From: JBCBKL01 sp038521825
GTDB taxonomy: Bacteria > Pseudomonadota > Alphaproteobacteria > Rhodobacterales > Rhodobacteraceae
Direction of reading: 5' to 3'
DNA length: 12,785 bases
Assembly: GCA_038521825.1 (NCBI GenBank)
Contig: JBCBKL010000045.1
Coordinates: 1-12,785, forward strand
Below the pieces are notes generated by a model. That model ran no database searches. It was not told the origin of the DNA and worked only from the letters and a program-made list of their open reading frames with translations. A program made the position numbers and the translations under genes. Of the stretch, positions 5,693-12,785 are shown one piece after another; the stretch's first letter is position 1, and the number at the start of each line of letters is the position of its first letter.

Positions 5693-7210
5693 ATGGAATT
5701 CGGCTTTACGATTGCAGCCTACGTGGTTGCGGCTGTTCTCTTCATCCTCTCGCTGGGGGGGCTTTCGGGACAGGAAAGCGCAAAGCGCGCGGTATGGTAT
5801 GGCATCGTCGGCATGGCGGTTGCCGTTCTGGCAACGTTGATCGGCCCTGGATCGGGTCTTTGGCTGGCCTCGCTGATCCTGATTGCAGGCGGCGCAGCGG
5901 TTGGTCACCAACTAGCGACGCGCGTCCAGATGACGCAAATGCCCGAACTGGTGGCGATCATGCACTCGCTCGTCGGTCTCGCCGCAGTCTTTGTCGGCTT
6001 TAACGCAGACATCATGATCAATACCGTTTCGGCGCTTTATACAGAAAACGGCGGCGTGTTGGGGGCTGTTGGCGAAGACGGCCTGACCGCTATCGGCTTG
6101 CCAAAGGAGGTTCACGAGACTCTCTCAGCCTTCGGCCAACTGGTGGCAAAGAAGTCAGGCGTGGAGATCGGTATCCTGCGCATCGAACTAGCGCTTGGCA
6201 TCTGGATCGGAGCGGTCACCTTCACCGGATCGGTCGTGGCCTACGGCAAGCTTTCCGGCAATTCGAGCCTATTGCCTTTCAAGATCGATACCTCGGCCAA
6301 GCAACTGCCGGGTGGTCATATGCTGAACGCAACGGCGGCGGCGTTGTCGCTGGTCCTGCTCATCATGTACCTGTCAGGCTCGGGGTCATGGACGCTTGTA
6401 CTGCTATCACTCGCCTCTTTCTTTATCGGGTACCACCTGATCATGGGCATCGGTGGGGCGGACATGCCTGTCGTGGTCTCGATGCTGAACAGCTATTCTG
6501 GCTGGGCAGCTGCGGCCATCGGCTTCTCGCTGGGGAATGATCTTTTGATCGTTGTAGGCGCGCTGGTAGGATCATCCGGTGCGATCCTGTCTTACATCAT
6601 GTGCAAGGCGATGAACCGGTCGTTCATTAGCGTGATCCTGGGCGGGTTCGGCGGGACCACTGGCGAGCAGATGGCAGTCGAAGGTGAGCAGATCGCCATC
6701 GAAGCCGATGGTGTCGCTGCGGCGCTTACGGATGCAGACAGCGTGGTCATCGTACCAGGATACGGAATGGCGGTCGCGCAGGCCCAGCAAAGCGTTTCAG
6801 AACTGGTGCGCAAACTGCGGGCTCAGGGCAAAGAGGTGCGTTTCGCGATCCACCCCGTGGCCGGGCGTCTGCCGGGGCATATGAACGTGCTGCTGGCCGA
6901 GGCAAAGGTGCCCTACGACATCGTGCTGGAGATGGACGAGATAAACGACGACTTCCCCAGCACCGACGTTGCTATCGTCATCGGGTCGAACGACATCGTG
7001 AACCCCGCCGCACAGGATGACCCGAACTCACCGATTGCGGGTATGCCAGTTCTGGAAGTGTGGAAGGCAAAGCAGGTTTTTGTCTCGAAGCGCGGTCAGG
7101 GTACCGGCTATTCGGGCATTGAAAATCCGCTGTTCTTCAAGGAAAACACGCGGATGTTCTATGGCGATGCCAAGGCTTCGCTAGACAAGCTGCTGCCTAT
7201 GATTGACTGA
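5693..7210 (+). CDS. pntB: Proton-translocating NAD(P)+ transhydrogenase, subunit beta
   Basis: A 505-residue inner-membrane subunit with about eight to nine hydrophobic segments in residues 1-310 and the NADP(H)-binding domain III at about 340-505. His91 in His-Ser-Leu-Val-Gly-Leu matches the proton-channel His91 of E. coli PntB. Domain III shows Gly-Tyr-Gly-Met-Ala-Val-Ala-Gln (356-363), His-Pro-Val-Ala-Gly-Arg-Leu-Pro-Gly (387-395), Gly-Ser-Asn-Asp-x-Val-Asn-Pro (431-438) and the C-terminal Asn-Pro-Leu-Phe-Phe-Lys-Glu-Asn. The protein is about 40 residues longer than the E. coli subunit (462); the extra length lies mainly between about 107 and 155, in the loop after the His91 helix. An AAGGAG overlapping the pntA stop sets the ATG eight bases later. 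A strong terminator follows the stop. Confidence 0.97.
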   Translation: MEFGFTIAAYVVAAVLFILSLGGLSGQESAKRAVWYGIVGMAVAVLATLIGPGSGLWLASLILIAGGAAVGHQLATRVQMTQMPELVAIMHSLVGLAAVFVGFNADIMINTVSALYTENGGVLGAVGEDGLTAIGLPKEVHETLSAFGQLVAKKSGVEIGILRIELALGIWIGAVTFTGSVVAYGKLSGNSSLLPFKIDTSAKQLPGGHMLNATAAALSLVLLIMYLSGSGSWTLVLLSLASFFIGYHLIMGIGGADMPVVVSMLNSYSGWAAAAIGFSLGNDLLIVVGALVGSSGAILSYIMCKAMNRSFISVILGGFGGTTGEQMAVEGEQIAIEADGVAAALTDADSVVIVPGYGMAVAQAQQSVSELVRKLRAQGKEVRFAIHPVAGRLPGHMNVLLAEAKVPYDIVLEMDEINDDFPSTDVAIVIGSNDIVNPAAQDDPNSPIAGMPVLEVWKAKQVFVSKRGQGTGYSGIENPLFFKENTRMFYGDAKASLDKLLPMID

Positions 7211-7238
7211 CTAAACCAGTCTGAAAGCTGACAGTATT

Positions 7239-7260
7239 GAGGCGGGCACTGGCCCGCCTC
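7239..7260 (+). terminator. Intrinsic terminator after pntB
   Basis: GAGGCGGGC (7239-7247) and GCCCGCCTC (7252-7260) form a perfect 9-bp stem with an ACTG loop, followed by TTTCATT, 28 bases after the pntB stop. The T-rich side is on the + strand, so it ends pntAB transcripts. The convergent minus-strand gene stops 15 bases away and may also use the stem, though its own downstream side lacks a T-run. Confidence 0.88.
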
Positions 7261-7275
7261 TTTCATTAGAAAGGC

Positions 7276-8208
7276 TCAGTACAAGGCCACCGGGTTGATC
7301 ATCGCTTGGACAGTCCCGCGGATTCGTGGCTGGCCGAGCACGAACATGAACTCATAGACACCCTCGCGAACCAGCGGGCCGGTATCCATCGTTTCAAGAA
7401 TATAGATGCCCTCATTCTTCAGAAATATAACGTGGCCATAAAATACTTTGTCGCCCTCGGGTGCTGGTATGGGCTCCAGCCCCCACGTGTCCGCACCGAC
7501 CGCCATGGGATCAAGCGAGGCTACATATGCAGCGCCTTGGTTATTGAGGCCAGGCTCACCCGAAACCCAGGCCTTGGGATCACTCTCCAGCATCGTTTCC
7601 GTCCAACCGGTGTGGAACAGGATGATGTCGCCTTCGCCAATCGCGGTTCCCTGCGCCTCGACAACCGCTTTGATCTCAGCCTCACCAAAATGCTCGCCAG
7701 CTGCAAGCGCTTCCTTGTCCCCTGTCATATCCAGGATGACGGCACGGCCCACCAATGGCGGCACCGCGTGTGTCCCCAGCTTGGTCAGACCGGTGATCGC
7801 ACCAATCTCTTTCTCATCAATGCAATTGTAGTACAGGCCGCCCTCACCGAGGTGCCCCAAACCATCGAGCTGTGATCCGATCCCGATCCAAGTCTGGAGC
7901 AGGTCATCGTTGTAGTTCCCCTCATAGCCAAAGGCGCTCAGCTTTTGGCCACCCTGCTGGTTGGGCTGAACCACCTGCAGACTGAGCGAACGGGGCGGAA
8001 ACGCCGGGGTTTCGGGACCGATGACAATACCCAGCGGATGGGACTTGCCCCGCCTGATCAGTTTCGTCGCGGCAAGCGTCCTCTCAGGCGTTATCAGATT
8101 TGCCGACCCGATCTGATCATCAGCACCCCATTTCGACTGGGTGCAATTCGCAAGGGTCATGCCAGCTGAAAAAATGCCAACAACACTGACTAGAAGAAAT
8201 GCTTTCAT
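7276..8208 (-). CDS. Exported cyclase-family protein (kynurenine formamidase-like fold)
   Basis: A 310-residue protein of the cyclase family (PF04199), metal-dependent hydrolases related to bacterial arylformamidase KynB and polyketide cyclases. The metal-site region reads Gly-Ser-Gln113-Leu-Asp115-Gly-Leu-Gly-His119, with Gln where KynB-type members have the first His. Downstream are Phe-His-Thr-Gly-Trp (198-202) and Leu-Glu-Thr-Met-Asp (271-275). Residues 1-20 form a signal peptide (Lys2, hydrophobic 3-15, Ala20), so the protein should be outside the cytoplasm, unlike KynB. Cys22 just after the cleavage site suggests a lipoprotein, but Asn21 at -1 is atypical for a lipobox. The ATG at 8208 follows GGGAGGA by five bases; the frame stays open upstream to 8382 but that stretch overlaps the permease gene. 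It is the last gene of the minus-strand series. The substrate is unknown. Confidence 0.88.
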   Translation of the reverse strand: MKAFLLVSVVGIFSAGMTLANCTQSKWGADDQIGSANLITPERTLAATKLIRRGKSHPLGIVIGPETPAFPPRSLSLQVVQPNQQGGQKLSAFGYEGNYNDDLLQTWIGIGSQLDGLGHLGEGGLYYNCIDEKEIGAITGLTKLGTHAVPPLVGRAVILDMTGDKEALAAGEHFGEAEIKAVVEAQGTAIGEGDIILFHTGWTETMLESDPKAWVSGEPGLNNQGAAYVASLDPMAVGADTWGLEPIPAPEGDKVFYGHVIFLKNEGIYILETMDTGPLVREGVYEFMFVLGQPRIRGTVQAMINPVALY

Positions 8209-8222
8209 AGTGTCCTCCCTCA

Positions 8223-8241
8223 GACGCGATTCCGGCGCGTC
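8223..8241 (-). other. Intercistronic hairpin before the cyclase-family gene
   Basis: GACGCG (8223-8228) and CGCGTC (8236-8241) can pair around a seven-base loop in the 53-bp gap between the permease and the cyclase-family gene. It lies just upstream of the latter's ribosome binding site (GGGAGGA, 8213-8219 on the other strand). No T-run follows in the direction of transcription. It may stabilise or process the mRNA rather than terminate it. Confidence 0.3.
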
Positions 8242-8261
8242 AATCAGAACACTATCACAGG

Positions 8262-9203
8262 TTATGCTTTCGGGTCCGAGACCGAGCGCGCTTTTGCCCG
8301 TTCCAGCCCCAACCGCTGTTCGCGCCAAAGGATGATTACACCTCCGGCCACGACAAGGCTGGCGCCAATGCCCATGGTCCATGTGGGTACTTCGGTAAAA
8401 AACACGTACCCAATCAGGCTGGCGAAGATCAGTGAAGAATAATCAAAAGGGGCAAGCATCGACGCGGCGCCATAACGAAAGCTGGATGTTATCAGGATCT
8501 GGGCGACGCCCCCCATCAACCCGGCGGTCACCAGATAAATCGCAGCCCGTATTCCTGGAACGACCCAGCCAAAAGGCACAGTGAGAAGCGAAAGCAGGGT
8601 TGCTGTTATCGAAAAGTAAAAGACGATTGCCGCCGTGTGCTCGGTTTTGACCAACTGCCGAACGTGGATCTGCACGACAGACCGAAGGATCGACGCAGTC
8701 AGGACCATCAAAGCCCCAAGAGACGCGGCTTGCGTAATTTCGCCAGCCTCGATGGTCAATCGCGGCCAGATTACGATAGCGACACCGATGAGACCCAGAC
8801 CAACCGCTGTCAGCCGAAAGACACGGATCGTCTCACCCAGAAAAACAGCAGCAAAGAGAACCGTAAAAATTGGTGTCGCAAAGCCGATCGCAGTGACTTC
8901 GGGCAAGGGCAGCAAACCGAGACCGGCGAATGTCAGCGCCATAGCAGACGTGCCAAACAACCCGCGCCAGACATGTCCCATCAGATTTTGCGGGACGAGC
9001 GCCTCGCGCAGTTCTCCGCGCAACGAGATCCATGCCAGAATGACCGGCAAGGCAAAGAGAGATCGGAAAAAGACCGCCTGACCCGGGGGCACGGTTTCAG
9101 TCGCTGCTTTGACGAAACCAGCCATAGAGACGAAAAGAAGAATCGCCGTCAGCTTCAGCCCAATGGCGAGGGCTGGCTTGTTCTGCGTCTGCGGGCGATC
9201 CAT
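8262..9203 (-). CDS. DMT superfamily permease (two EamA domains)
   Basis: A 313-residue inner-membrane protein with about ten hydrophobic segments arranged as two EamA repeats of five (roughly 12-148 and 165-293), the standard size for drug/metabolite transporters. The first repeat contains Phe-Phe-Arg-Ser-Leu-Phe (45-50) and a Pro-Leu-Pro-Glu-Val-Thr-Ala-Ile segment, both typical of EamA carriers. A short charged cytoplasmic tail follows the last helix. Members export amino acids, purines or other small metabolites; the substrate cannot be predicted. The ATG at 9203 has only a weak upstream GG-rich site, so translation may depend on coupling to the channel gene that ends 39 bp before it. The cyclase-family gene follows 53 bp downstream. 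Confidence 0.92.
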   Translation of the reverse strand: MDRPQTQNKPALAIGLKLTAILLFVSMAGFVKAATETVPPGQAVFFRSLFALPVILAWISLRGELREALVPQNLMGHVWRGLFGTSAMALTFAGLGLLPLPEVTAIGFATPIFTVLFAAVFLGETIRVFRLTAVGLGLIGVAIVIWPRLTIEAGEITQAASLGALMVLTASILRSVVQIHVRQLVKTEHTAAIVFYFSITATLLSLLTVPFGWVVPGIRAAIYLVTAGLMGGVAQILITSSFRYGAASMLAPFDYSSLIFASLIGYVFFTEVPTWTMGIGASLVVAGGVIILWREQRLGLERAKARSVSDPKA

Positions 9204-9242
9204 CCAGCACCCATGACCCTACGACTGCCGATTGGCAATGGC

Positions 9243-10028
9243 TCAGCCGCGCTTTGTCGAATTCTCGCGCAAACGCTCCTCGATCGCTTCCAAACGTCTG
9301 AGAACCTCATCGCGATAGGTATCCGTTGCGGCATTGGACTCCTCCGCATGAGCGTCCTGCATGGAATTCACGATCAGACCGACCAGAAGGTTCACGACGG
9401 CAAAGGTCGTGACCATGATGAAAGGCACAAAAAAAACCCAGGCATAGGGATAGACATCCATGACGGGCCGCACGATGCCCATCGACCACGACTCCAGCGT
9501 CATGATTTGAAAGAGCGTGTAGGCCGAAAGCCCCAGATCGCCGAACCATTCGGGAAATGACGCAGCAAAGAGTTTGGTGGCGACCACAGCACCAATATAG
9601 AAGATGATCGCCATAAGCAGAAAAACACTACCCATACCAGGCAGCGCAGTCACAAACCCCTCGACCACCCGCCGCAGACGAGGGGCCGCCGATATCACCC
9701 GCAAGACGCGCAAGATGCGCAATGCCCGCAGGACGGACAGGCCGGCAGTGGTGGGGACCAATGCGATCCCGACGATTAGGAAGTCAAAGATATTCCAACC
9801 GCTGCGGAAAAACCCAAGACCGCGCGCAATCAGTTTCAGGACAATTTCGACAACAAAGATCAACAGACAGATACGGTCGAGAGTCAGTATCAGCGGCCCA
9901 AACTCCGCCATCACGGTCTCGGACGTTTCGAGCCCCAGAACGATCGCGTTTAGGATGATGACGCCCACGATCGTATTCGAAACGCTTGGCTGGTTCAGCC
10001 ACTCGTCAAGAGACTTCCGGAAGTCCAT
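9243..10028 (-). CDS. Bacterial voltage-gated sodium channel (NaChBac/NavAb family)
   Basis: A 261-residue single-domain six-helix channel subunit that would assemble as an inner-membrane tetramer. Approximate segments: S1 17-36, S2 44-68 with Glu61, S3 78-92 with Asp82, and S4 96-113 with Arg101, Arg104, Arg107 and Arg110 spaced every three residues as the voltage sensor. S5 is at 127-153, the pore helix at 166-178 and S6 at 192-223. The selectivity filter Thr-Leu-Glu-Ser-Trp-Ser-Met (177-183) is the signature of sodium-selective bacterial channels, identical to that of NavAb. The tail (about 236-257) is a charged helix fitting the C-terminal coiled coil of this family. The ATG at 10028 follows GAGG by five bases; a TTG at 10046 is less likely. 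It lies 22 bp downstream of the RNA methyltransferase gene and 39 bp before the permease gene. Confidence 0.95.
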   Translation of the reverse strand: MDFRKSLDEWLNQPSVSNTIVGVIILNAIVLGLETSETVMAEFGPLILTLDRICLLIFVVEIVLKLIARGLGFFRSGWNIFDFLIVGIALVPTTAGLSVLRALRILRVLRVISAAPRLRRVVEGFVTALPGMGSVFLLMAIIFYIGAVVATKLFAASFPEWFGDLGLSAYTLFQIMTLESWSMGIVRPVMDVYPYAWVFFVPFIMVTTFAVVNLLVGLIVNSMQDAHAEESNAATDTYRDEVLRRLEAIEERLRENSTKRG

Positions 10029-10050
10029 TCGTACCTCGTTTTGCAAATTT

Positions 10051-11271
10051 CTATCCTGCCCTCACGAACTCTGCGGCCAACTCGACATGCGTCGACCACC
10101 GAAATTGATCGACCGGCTGTACCCAGGTCAATTCGTACCCACCTTCGACAAGTATTTTGGCATCTCGCGCAAATGTCGTCGGATTGCAGGACACATAGGC
10201 AATCGAAGGAATTTTGGAACGGGCGAGTTCCCGAACCTGCGCGATTGCGCCAGCGCGCGGCGGGTCGATCGCGACACCATCAAACTGGCCCAATTCGCTC
10301 TTATCCATCGGTCGACGAAACAGATCTCGCGCCTCTACGCTGACATGTTTGAGCGCTTCGGCATCACGCCATGCCCGATCCAGCGCCTCAACCATCTGTT
10401 TCGACCCTTCCACCGCATGAACCTGCGCTCTGCGGGCCAATGGCAAGGCAAAGGTGCCACAACCCGCAAACAGATCAAGGATGTTAGAACGACCCTCGAG
10501 GGTTTGCATGACAAGCGACTGCAGAGCCTGCTCACCGTGCTTTGTTGCCTGAAGAAATGCTCCCGGCGGAGGCCCTATCTTGATCCCACCAAAGACCTGG
10601 TATGGCAGACGACGCTGCGCGATAAGTTCACCCTCCCAAACTAAGCGAGCAAGGTCACGACGCTCAGCCAACCCAGCCAGGGCGAGCCTCATCTCCTGAT
10701 CGAGCGGCTTGCCACCCGTCGCAGAAATGTCCAGCCCAGCAGTCGACGCGGTTGCGGTAACTGAAAGGCTGCCTTTTCTGCTGGCACCGACCACTGACAG
10801 ATCTTCGCAAACCTCTAACGATCCAAGCAGATCCTGCGTAATCAGAGTGCAGTTGGGGATTTCGATAATCACATCGGATCCAAGCGCATGAAAGCCGGCC
10901 CGCGCACCCTTTTTGGTGCGCCTCGCACTAAACGTCGCGCGACGGCGCGAAGACGGGGGTGACGTCAAGGTCGGCAGGATTTCAGGGCTGAGATCGTGAC
11001 TGGCCAGCGCGGCGCGAATGACATCGGCTTTCCAAGCCGCAACGAAGTCGTCCGAGATATGCTGAAGCTGACAACCACCGCAGGATCTGAAACGAGGGCA
11101 GGGTGGTTTTACGCGATCGCCGGACGGTTTCACAATCTTGACGTCTTTGAGCGTCTGGCCATCCAGGCGACCCACAACCGTGTCACCAGGAACCGTTCGG
11201 GGCGCGTAGATTGGCCCGGCTGCAACGCCATCGCCCTGAAAGCCCAGCTTTTCGATCGTGTAATCCGTCAT
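10051..11271 (-). CDS. RNA m5U methyltransferase, RlmD/TrmA type (iron-sulfur, class I SAM-dependent)
   Basis: A 406-residue enzyme that methylates C5 of a uridine in RNA using S-adenosylmethionine. Residues 1-50 form a TRAM RNA-binding domain. Cys58, Cys64, Cys67 and Cys141 match the four ligands of the [4Fe-4S] cluster of RumA/RlmD. The Rossmann domain has Asp-Leu-Phe-Ala-Gly-Cys-Gly-Thr-Phe (266-274) for SAM and Asp-Pro-Pro-Arg-Ala-Gly (336-341). The catalytic nucleophile is Cys362 in Ser-Cys-Asn-Pro, and the general base is Glu397 in Thr-His-Val-Glu. The cluster cysteines favour a 23S rRNA (RlmC/RlmD-like) target over tRNA, but the position modified is inference. The ATG at 11271 begins directly at the TRAM domain; no clear SD precedes it, so coupling to the ABC gene ending 38 bp upstream is possible. 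Confidence 0.93.
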   Translation of the reverse strand: MTDYTIEKLGFQGDGVAAGPIYAPRTVPGDTVVGRLDGQTLKDVKIVKPSGDRVKPPCPRFRSCGGCQLQHISDDFVAAWKADVIRAALASHDLSPEILPTLTSPPSSRRRATFSARRTKKGARAGFHALGSDVIIEIPNCTLITQDLLGSLEVCEDLSVVGASRKGSLSVTATASTAGLDISATGGKPLDQEMRLALAGLAERRDLARLVWEGELIAQRRLPYQVFGGIKIGPPPGAFLQATKHGEQALQSLVMQTLEGRSNILDLFAGCGTFALPLARRAQVHAVEGSKQMVEALDRAWRDAEALKHVSVEARDLFRRPMDKSELGQFDGVAIDPPRAGAIAQVRELARSKIPSIAYVSCNPTTFARDAKILVEGGYELTWVQPVDQFRWSTHVELAAEFVRAG

Positions 11272-11309
11272 GCAGAGGGGTCTATTCGGATACCCCGAAA
11301 CGGCAAGGG

Positions 11310-12785
11310 TTATTCCGCAGCCTCGGCCCGAAGAAATCCGCCAGATTGCCGTTGCCAATAGCGCGCGTAGAGACCATTGCGGGCAAGAAGCTCTTCATGG
11401 CTTCCCTCTTCGACGATCTGACCCCGATCCATAACGACGATCCGGTCCATTTCGGTCAGCGTTGAAAGCCGGTGCGCGATGGCCAGCACCGTTTTGCCAT
11501 CCATGGCGCGGCGCAAGGCCGACTGTATCGACGCCTCGACCTCGCTGTCCAAGGCGCTGGTCGCTTCGTCAAGTATGAGGACTGGTGCGTCTTTTAAGAG
11601 AGCCCGGGCAAGCGCGATTCGCTGCCGCTGACCACCAGATAGCTTCACGCCACGCTCACCCAGATGGGCATCGTAGCCGTTGCGCCCTTTGTGATCCTGC
11701 ATATCGGTGATGAAGTCATGCGCTTCGGCTTTGCGCGCGGCGGCGATCATATCGTCCTCAGTCGCGTCGGGACGGCCGTAAAGGATGTTGTCACGGGCCG
11801 AGCGGTTGAACATCGCAGTTTCCTGCGTGACCATTCCTATCTGGCGGCGCAGACTTTCCTGTGTGACCCGCTCGATATCCTGGCCATCGATCCTGATCTG
11901 CCCACTTTCGCCTGAATAGAGCCGCAGCAGCAATGAGACGAGCGTAGATTTCCCTGCACCCGACGCGCCGACAATGCCCAACTTCTCACCCGGCGCGATG
12001 GTCAGGGTGATCCCCTGCACGCCGCCAATATCGCGACCATAAGCAAAGCTGACGTCGTCGAACGAAATTTCTCCACGCGGAACCGTTAGATCCCTGGCAT
12101 CTTCATCATTTTGCACGCGAATTGGCGGGGTCAGTGTGCGGATGCCATCTTCGACCTCACCGATATTGGAATAGATCGCCATCAGCGTGAAACTAACCCA
12201 ACCTGTCATCTGCGAGATGCGAATGGCCACGGCACCGGCGGCGACGATGTCCCCGGCACTTGCCTGACCTGCCTGCCAGAACAGCAAGGTGCTGCCCATC
12301 AGCAAAACCGGCAACAATCCGGCCAACGCCATCAGGCAAAACCGGAACCCCGCAGCTATATAGCCAAAGTCCAACGCACGGTCGCGGAACAGGCTCATCG
12401 CGCCCAGCGCAGCCCGGTCTTCATGGTCGGCATGGGCGAACAGTTTGACGGTTTTAATATTGGTAATTGTATCAACTACCTGCCCCGACACCTGGGCGCG
12501 AGCCCCAGCGCGCGCAGCCGACCGTGACCGAATGCGGGGCAGAAACCATTTGATCAACGCGAAATACCCGATCAGCCACAAAAGAAAGATTGCAGTAACC
12601 CGCCCGTCGATCGTGGTCAGCAGTATGATCGACCCCGCCAGCGACGCTAGCGCAAAGGCCACGACGTTGATCATCTCGACCACTACATCGGTCACCGCTC
12701 GTGCCGTCTGCATCTGCTTTTGCGCGATGCGCCCCGCAAAATCGTCGTCGAAAAAAGTCACCGACTGGCCCAGGGTCCACCGATG
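11310..12785 (-). CDS. ABC exporter, fused permease and ATPase (5' end outside the window)
   Basis: The frame is open to the window edge, so 491 C-terminal residues are seen and roughly 100-120 N-terminal ones, including the first helices, are missing. Numbered from the first visible residue, hydrophobic segments lie near 40-58, 63-82, 145-170 and 178-208, the later part of a six-helix exporter domain. The ATPase has Walker A Gly-Ala-Ser-Gly-Ala-Gly-Lys-Ser-Thr (273-281), Q-loop Gln321, signature Leu-Ser-Gly-Gly-Gln (382-386), Walker B Val-Leu-Ile-Leu-Asp-Glu (402-407) and H-loop His438. All catalytic residues are intact. This is a type IV (MsbA/multidrug-like) half-transporter that would act as a dimer in the inner membrane. 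The cargo (lipid, drug or peptide) cannot be told. It is the first visible gene of the minus-strand series. Confidence 0.95.
   Translation of the reverse strand, partial: HRWTLGQSVTFFDDDFAGRIAQKQMQTARAVTDVVVEMINVVAFALASLAGSIILLTTIDGRVTAIFLLWLIGYFALIKWFLPRIRSRSAARAGARAQVSGQVVDTITNIKTVKLFAHADHEDRAALGAMSLFRDRALDFGYIAAGFRFCLMALAGLLPVLLMGSTLLFWQAGQASAGDIVAAGAVAIRISQMTGWVSFTLMAIYSNIGEVEDGIRTLTPPIRVQNDEDARDLTVPRGEISFDDVSFAYGRDIGGVQGITLTIAPGEKLGIVGASGAGKSTLVSLLLRLYSGESGQIRIDGQDIERVTQESLRRQIGMVTQETAMFNRSARDNILYGRPDATEDDMIAAARKAEAHDFITDMQDHKGRNGYDAHLGERGVKLSGGQRQRIALARALLKDAPVLILDEATSALDSEVEASIQSALRRAMDGKTVLAIAHRLSTLTEMDRIVVMDRGQIVEEGSHEELLARNGLYARYWQRQSGGFLRAEAAE

Noticed and set aside
8209..8382. 58-residue N-terminal extension of the cyclase-family protein
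   Set aside because: It would overlap the permease gene and bury a good signal peptide; GGGAGGA sits five bases before ATG 8208.
8637..9560. 307-codon + strand open frame spanning the permease and channel genes
   Set aside because: It is antisense to two clear membrane-protein genes, extremely Arg/Gln/Asp-rich and has no SD or motif.
9604..10644. 346-codon + strand open frame opposite the sodium channel and RNA methyltransferase genes
   Set aside because: It crosses two genes with intact catalytic or channel motifs on the other strand; its Arg/Ser/Thr-rich composition is that of a reverse-complement artefact.
11272..11358. N-terminal extension of the RNA methyltransferase into the ABC exporter gene
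   Set aside because: The TRAM domain begins right at ATG 11271, and the upstream codons overlap the conserved frame of the exporter's C-terminus.
1..12785. tRNA, rRNA, CRISPR arrays, prophage or defence genes
   Set aside because: No cloverleaf, regularly spaced repeats or family motifs for these were seen on either strand.

Overview
The window looks like a piece of alphaproteobacterial chromosome, most likely from the Rhodobacteraceae (Roseobacter group). This is inferred from the gene content: a long fused PntA, a bacterial voltage-gated sodium channel, an EamA permease and a cyclase-family protein. The moderately GC-rich codon use and SD-led, tightly packed genes fit this. No rRNA, tRNA, CRISPR array, IS element or phage gene was seen.

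Layout. (1) 1-202: the C-terminal end of an unidentified + strand gene, followed by a GC hairpin. (2) 290-1150: a good sigma70-type promoter and a class I glutamine-amidotransferase-like hydrolase of the gamma-glutamyl-GABA hydrolase family. (3) 1131-2473, minus strand: an SDR oxidoreductase, then 35 bp downstream a REP-associated-tyrosine-transposase-like (RAYT) gene whose catalytic residues appear lost. The RAYT overlaps the hydrolase gene tail to tail by 20 bp. (4) 2578-3977, plus strand, divergent from the SDR: an exported metallo-beta-lactamase-fold protein with a fully substituted first metal motif, overlapping by 10 bp a small membrane methyltransferase. The 104-bp divergent intergenic region holds a 16-bp near-perfect palindrome. 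(5) 4103-7210: pntA and pntB, the proton-translocating transhydrogenase, ended by a clear hairpin terminator at 7239-7260. (6) 7276-12785, minus strand: five co-directional genes with gaps of only 22-53 bp. In transcription order they are an ABC exporter (its 5' end outside the window), an RNA m5U methyltransferase of the RlmD/TrmA type, a NaChBac/NavAb-type sodium channel, an EamA-family permease and an exported cyclase-family protein.

How they work together. PntA and PntB form one inner-membrane enzyme that couples proton entry to NADPH formation. The MBL-fold protein and the methyltransferase are very probably translated together and may act on the same periplasmic or membrane process, which I cannot name. 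The minus-strand run mixes transport, ion-channel and RNA-modification functions, so it may be an operon by proximity rather than a pathway.

There is no obvious new defence or mobile system. The points most worth checking are the substituted MBL-fold protein with its lone CxxC pair and partner methyltransferase, the catalytically eroded RAYT homologue, the sodium channel inside the minus-strand operon, and the loop insertion in PntB.
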